NCBI GenBank assembly: GCA_002298165.1
Contig: DBMI01000012.1
Span: 1 to 17,899, forward strand
DNA: 17,899 bases
DNA from: Desulfarculales bacterium UBA702
Lineage (GTDB): Bacteria; Desulfobacterota; Syntrophobacteria; Syntrophobacterales; Syntrophobacteraceae
Direction of reading: 5' to 3'
Shown: positions 15,679-17,899 of the stretch, one piece after another
Layout of the letters: every line of letters begins with the position of its first letter
Numbering within the stretch: the first letter of the stretch is position 1
Notes under the pieces: generated by a model
Databases searched by the model: none
What the model was told of the DNA's origin: nothing
Seen by the model: only the letters and a program-made list of their open reading frames with translations
Translations under genes and position numbers: made by a program

Positions 15679-15918
15679 ATGGAATTCGAGATAATAGAGG
15701 CAAAAACAAAGGACGAATACCGAGACGCCCAGGAACCGGTCTTTTTTGTGTGGCGCGGCAAGGAATACCGCGTTGAGCAAGTGTTGGATAGGTGGTATGA
15801 AGGACGTGTGGATTCGACCCGCATGCCAATGATGTATTTCAGGGTGAAGACGGCATTAGGTGATATTTTTATCCTTAGGTACCACGAATTTTTCCGCAGG
15901 TGGAGCATAAGGATATAA
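15679..15918 (+). CDS. Small uncharacterised protein, possible DUF6504-like
   Basis: I do not recognise this 79-residue product with confidence. It is soluble, with a dense aromatic/charged core: EPVFFVWRGKEYRVEQVLDRW (residues 19-39) followed by a YFRVKT-GDIFILRY strand pair and a C-terminal RRWSIRI. The pattern, a compact beta-rich fold with conserved W, R, G and Y, resembles short bacterial proteins in which a 'P-x-F-x-W-R-G-x-x-Y-x-V-x-x-V-L' stretch precedes a 'W', annotated as DUF6504; this is from memory and tentative. No signal peptide, membrane segment or cysteine is present. The ATG at 15679 has only a distant GGGAG about 15 bases upstream. It lies 112 bases before the DUF3842 gene, on the same strand. 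Confidence 0.65.
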   Translation: MEFEIIEAKTKDEYRDAQEPVFFVWRGKEYRVEQVLDRWYEGRVDSTRMPMMYFRVKTALGDIFILRYHEFFRRWSIRI

Positions 15919-16030
15919 GATTCAGGAATCGCGCTGGCAGAGCACCATCGTGACCGTTTTGACCCGGCAAGATCCGATAACGAAGCGCAACCACGAGAAG
16001 GATTGAACCCCGATCCCGGAGGTTTGACAT

Positions 16031-16459
16031 TTGATTCGCATCGCCGTGATAGACGGACAGGGAGGTGGCATAGGAACCACCGTAATCAGAAAAATCAAGG
16101 AGACATACGGGGAGCGAACCGAGGTCTGGGCGTTGGGTACAAACGCAATAGCCACTGCCCAGATGATGAAAGCCGGGGCCAACAAGGGTGCCACTGGAGA
16201 GAATGCTATATGCCACTGCGCCGGCCGTGTCGATGTGATTGTCGGCCCCGTCTCGATACTTTTATCAAATGCGATGATGGGCGAAATGACGCCGTTGATG
16301 GTTCAGGCAATCGGGTCATCCCCTGCACCAAAACTTCTACTGCCTCTAACCCAGGAATCGGTGGTAATAGTTGGAACTACCCGGGAACCGCTTCCGCACA
16401 TGGTTGACAGGCTTATTTCCGAATACCTTTCCGCACATATTCCCGAGGCCGAAAGCTGA
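16031..16459 (+). CDS. DUF3842 family protein, function unknown
   Basis: The 142-residue product begins MIRIAVIDGQGGGIG, a Rossmann-like first strand with a glycine-rich GQGGGIG loop (9-15) that suggests nucleotide or dinucleotide binding. Further conserved-looking blocks are ALGTNA (34-39), KAGANKGATGENAI (47-60), a VDVIVGPVSILLSNAMMGEMTP segment (67-88) and a final strand VVIVGTT. These match the pattern I know for DUF3842, a family without an assigned role. The start is a TTG at 16031, supported by a GGAGG 8 bases upstream; no ATG is available there. The stop lies two bases before the cobU ATG, so the genes are almost certainly cotranscribed, which hints at a role tied to cobalamin assembly or corrinoid use. 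Confidence 0.88.
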   Translation: MIRIAVIDGQGGGIGTTVIRKIKETYGERTEVWALGTNAIATAQMMKAGANKGATGENAICHCAGRVDVIVGPVSILLSNAMMGEMTPLMVQAIGSSPAPKLLLPLTQESVVIVGTTREPLPHMVDRLISEYLSAHIPEAES

Positions 16460-16461
16460 AG

Positions 16462-16992
16462 ATGACAGGCTACCCAGGATTTAACAGCCCGCTCTTGGTG
16501 CTCGGAGGCGCCAAAAGTGGAAAGAGTTCCTACGCTGAATCGTTGTTCGAGACTCTAGCTCCGCCTTTCATCTATATTGCCACTGCCCAGGCATTTGACG
16601 ACGAGATGAAAACAAGGGTCGAACACCACAAGGAGCGCAGAAAAGATAAATGGGAGACAATTGAATGTCCCCTGATGCTGGCTGACACACTGAGCGGGCT
16701 TGCCGGAAAAGGCCGCCCGGTTTTAATCGACTGCATAACACTTTGGCTTAGCAACATACTTTGCTTTTCGAGCGCAGATCCGGTCAAGGCCGTCGCCGAG
16801 TTGTGCAATGTCGTATCTGCTGCCGATCATCCGCTGGTGATCGTATCAAATGAAGTAGGATACGGGATAGTACCCGACAATGAGTTAGCCCGTAAATTCA
16901 GGGACATATCCGGGAGCGCGAATCAGAAACTTGCAAAAACCTGCGCCTCGGTAACCCTGGTTACCGCCGGTCTGCCCCTGCGCCTGAAATAG
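16462..16992 (+). CDS. cobU: Adenosylcobinamide kinase / adenosylcobinamide-phosphate guanylyltransferase
   Basis: CobU phosphorylates adenosylcobinamide and transfers GMP to it, giving AdoCbi-GDP, the substrate of CobS. The 176-residue product has the P-loop GGAKSGKS (15-22) right after the first strand. An RVEHHKERRKDKWETIE stretch (about 52-68) carries the histidine that is guanylylated (His55 or His56). Then come the Walker B-like LIDCITLWLSN (about 88-98), VSNEVGYGIVP and a final AGLPLRLK. Length is typical. The ATG at 16462 follows the DUF3842 stop by two bases with only a weak GAAAG-type binding site; cobS follows after 16 bases. Confidence 0.95.
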   Translation: MTGYPGFNSPLLVLGGAKSGKSSYAESLFETLAPPFIYIATAQAFDDEMKTRVEHHKERRKDKWETIECPLMLADTLSGLAGKGRPVLIDCITLWLSNILCFSSADPVKAVAELCNVVSAADHPLVIVSNEVGYGIVPDNELARKFRDISGSANQKLAKTCASVTLVTAGLPLRLK

Positions 16993-17008
16993 AGCCGATA
17001 CGCTAAAA

Positions 17009-17746
17009 ATGCTCAAAAATTTTGCCGCAGCTATGTCTTTTCTCACCATAATCAGAGTCCCGTTTGCCCGATCGATCCTGGGCCCCCCGGAACTCGCCGC
17101 GAGTTTTTCCTGCTTTCCCCTGGCGGGGCTTGTTCTTGGCCTGGTATATTCCGGGACGGCGATGCTTCTGGCCGGACATGTCCCTCCCTTTGTGCTGTCC
17201 GTGTTCGTTTGCGCACTGATGGTCGTACTGACACGGGGATTTCACCTCGACGGACTCGCAGACCTGGGGGATGGTTTCTGGGGAGGATCCACACCCGAGC
17301 GGCGCCTTGAAATCATGAAGGACAGCCGGGTGGGAACATTCGGTGTGCTGGCGCTGGTTCTCGCTCTCGCCTTCAAAATTGCCTCAATCGACAGCCTGAT
17401 TTCGACGGGCAAATTTACCCCGCTCCTACTCGCACCGGTTTTCGCGCGCTTTGCGATGGTTGCCGCGGCATTCGGGAGCAATTACGCAAGGCGGGAAGGA
17501 CTCGGCAGGCCTTTTCTGGAGCACATGCGCACCGGGCACCTGCTTTTTGCAGCGCTCTTTTGCCTTGCCGCCTCGCTTGCCGCCGGTCCGCGCCAGGTTT
17601 TCTATTTTGCGCCGGCGCTTGCCGCTGTCGTGCTCTTCAGGTACTTTTCTCAAAGGCTCCTCGGGGGGATCACCGGTGATGTTTTCGGGGCGACAAGCGA
17701 AACTACCGAGATACTCATCCTGGTCTTGGGGGCGTGCGCACCGTAG
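17009..17746 (+). CDS. cobS: Cobalamin synthase (adenosylcobinamide-GDP ribazoletransferase)
   Basis: CobS is an inner-membrane enzyme that joins AdoCbi-GDP to alpha-ribazole (phosphate), completing the nucleotide loop of cobalamin. The 245-residue product is polytopic with about six hydrophobic segments. It carries the acidic active-site loop FHLDGLADLGDGFWGG (about 78-93), followed by KDSRVGTFG (about 104-112) and the C-terminal GGITGDVFGATSE signature. All of these are family hallmarks, and the length is normal. The ATG at 17009 has no strong ribosome binding site. It is the last recognisable gene in the window. Confidence 0.95.
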   Translation: MLKNFAAAMSFLTIIRVPFARSILGPPELAASFSCFPLAGLVLGLVYSGTAMLLAGHVPPFVLSVFVCALMVVLTRGFHLDGLADLGDGFWGGSTPERRLEIMKDSRVGTFGVLALVLALAFKIASIDSLISTGKFTPLLLAPVFARFAMVAAAFGSNYARREGLGRPFLEHMRTGHLLFAALFCLAASLAAGPRQVFYFAPALAAVVLFRYFSQRLLGGITGDVFGATSETTEILILVLGACAP

Positions 17747-17796
17747 CAGGCTGTAACACTTAAAATATTGGAGACCTTCGGTCGGTACAGGTGGCG

Positions 17797-17889
17797 CGGT
17801 CGGGAGGGGCTGTTGCCCAAAAGCGGAACCGAAATAAACGCGGCGCAGCGTGAAGGCAAGCTCCCCTCCCCTGGGTGGTGTTTGGACCG
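17797..17889. repeat. Nested inverted repeats after cobS, function unknown
   Basis: In the 153 bases after cobS no gene is recognisable. GGGAGGGG (17802-17809) and CCCCTCCC (17863-17870) are perfectly complementary, and CGGTC (17797-17801) can pair with GACCG (17885-17889) outside them. There is no following U-run before the window ends, so this is not a standard terminator. It could be a structured leader of a downstream gene or chance. Confidence 0.35.
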
Positions 17890-17899
17890 GACACATGGG

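Noticed and set aside
17426..17896. A 156-codon minus-strand open frame at the right end
   Set aside because: It runs antisense through cobS, whose plus-strand frame is certain, and its product is rich in P, R and G as expected of a shadow frame.
17760..17899. Cobalamin riboswitch after cobS
   Set aside because: Fragments such as GGAGACC and GGTACAGGTGG drew attention, but the ordered conserved core of the riboswitch is not present in either orientation.

Overview
The window comes from the chromosome of a Gram-negative bacterium, and its content fits a deltaproteobacterium (Desulfobacterota), for instance a Syntrophobacter- or Geobacter-like lineage. The grounds are a complete mreBCD-mrdA-rodA elongasome cluster, an ATP synthase operon that begins with paired b' and b subunit genes (the b subunit carrying a signal-peptide-like N-terminus), a large YidC with a periplasmic domain, and a DUF3842 gene. 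The lineage is an inference from gene content only. I saw no mobile element, CRISPR array, tRNA or rRNA. Nearly all of the sequence is conserved core genome.

Left half, minus strand (1-7689): reading in the direction of transcription, mreB, mreC, mreD, mrdA (PBP2) and rodA encode the rod-shape/elongation machinery. A 231-base spacer with a candidate promoter follows, then atpF', atpF and atpH (cut by the window edge), the start of an F1Fo ATP synthase operon.

Centre (7690-8061): a 372-base divergent spacer. It carries a probable mreB promoter on the minus strand and a strong candidate promoter on the plus strand for the ribosome/insertase cluster.

Right-centre, plus strand (8062-13407): rpmH, rnpA, yidD, yidC, jag (khpB), mnmE and rsmG. 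This is the widely conserved cluster often found near the replication origin, although no dnaA gene or DnaA-box cluster is visible here. Several junctions overlap (rnpA/yidD by 1 base, mnmE/rsmG by 4 bases). rpmH is only 45 codons long.

Right end: a minus-strand nicotinamidase-pncB pair (nicotinamide to nicotinate to nicotinate mononucleotide) converges on rsmG. Divergent from it on the plus strand are a 79-residue uncharacterised protein, a DUF3842 protein, cobU and cobS. CobU and CobS assemble the nucleotide loop of cobalamin. Nicotinate mononucleotide, the product of PncB, is also the phosphoribosyl donor for activating the cobalamin lower ligand, so the two divergent groups are metabolically linked.

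The points most worth a second look are the uncharacterised DUF3842 gene tightly linked to cobU/cobS, the tetrapeptide-repeat tail of MreC, a possible hairpin that masks the jag ribosome binding site, and an unexplained inverted-repeat region after cobS. I found no convincing novel multi-gene system.
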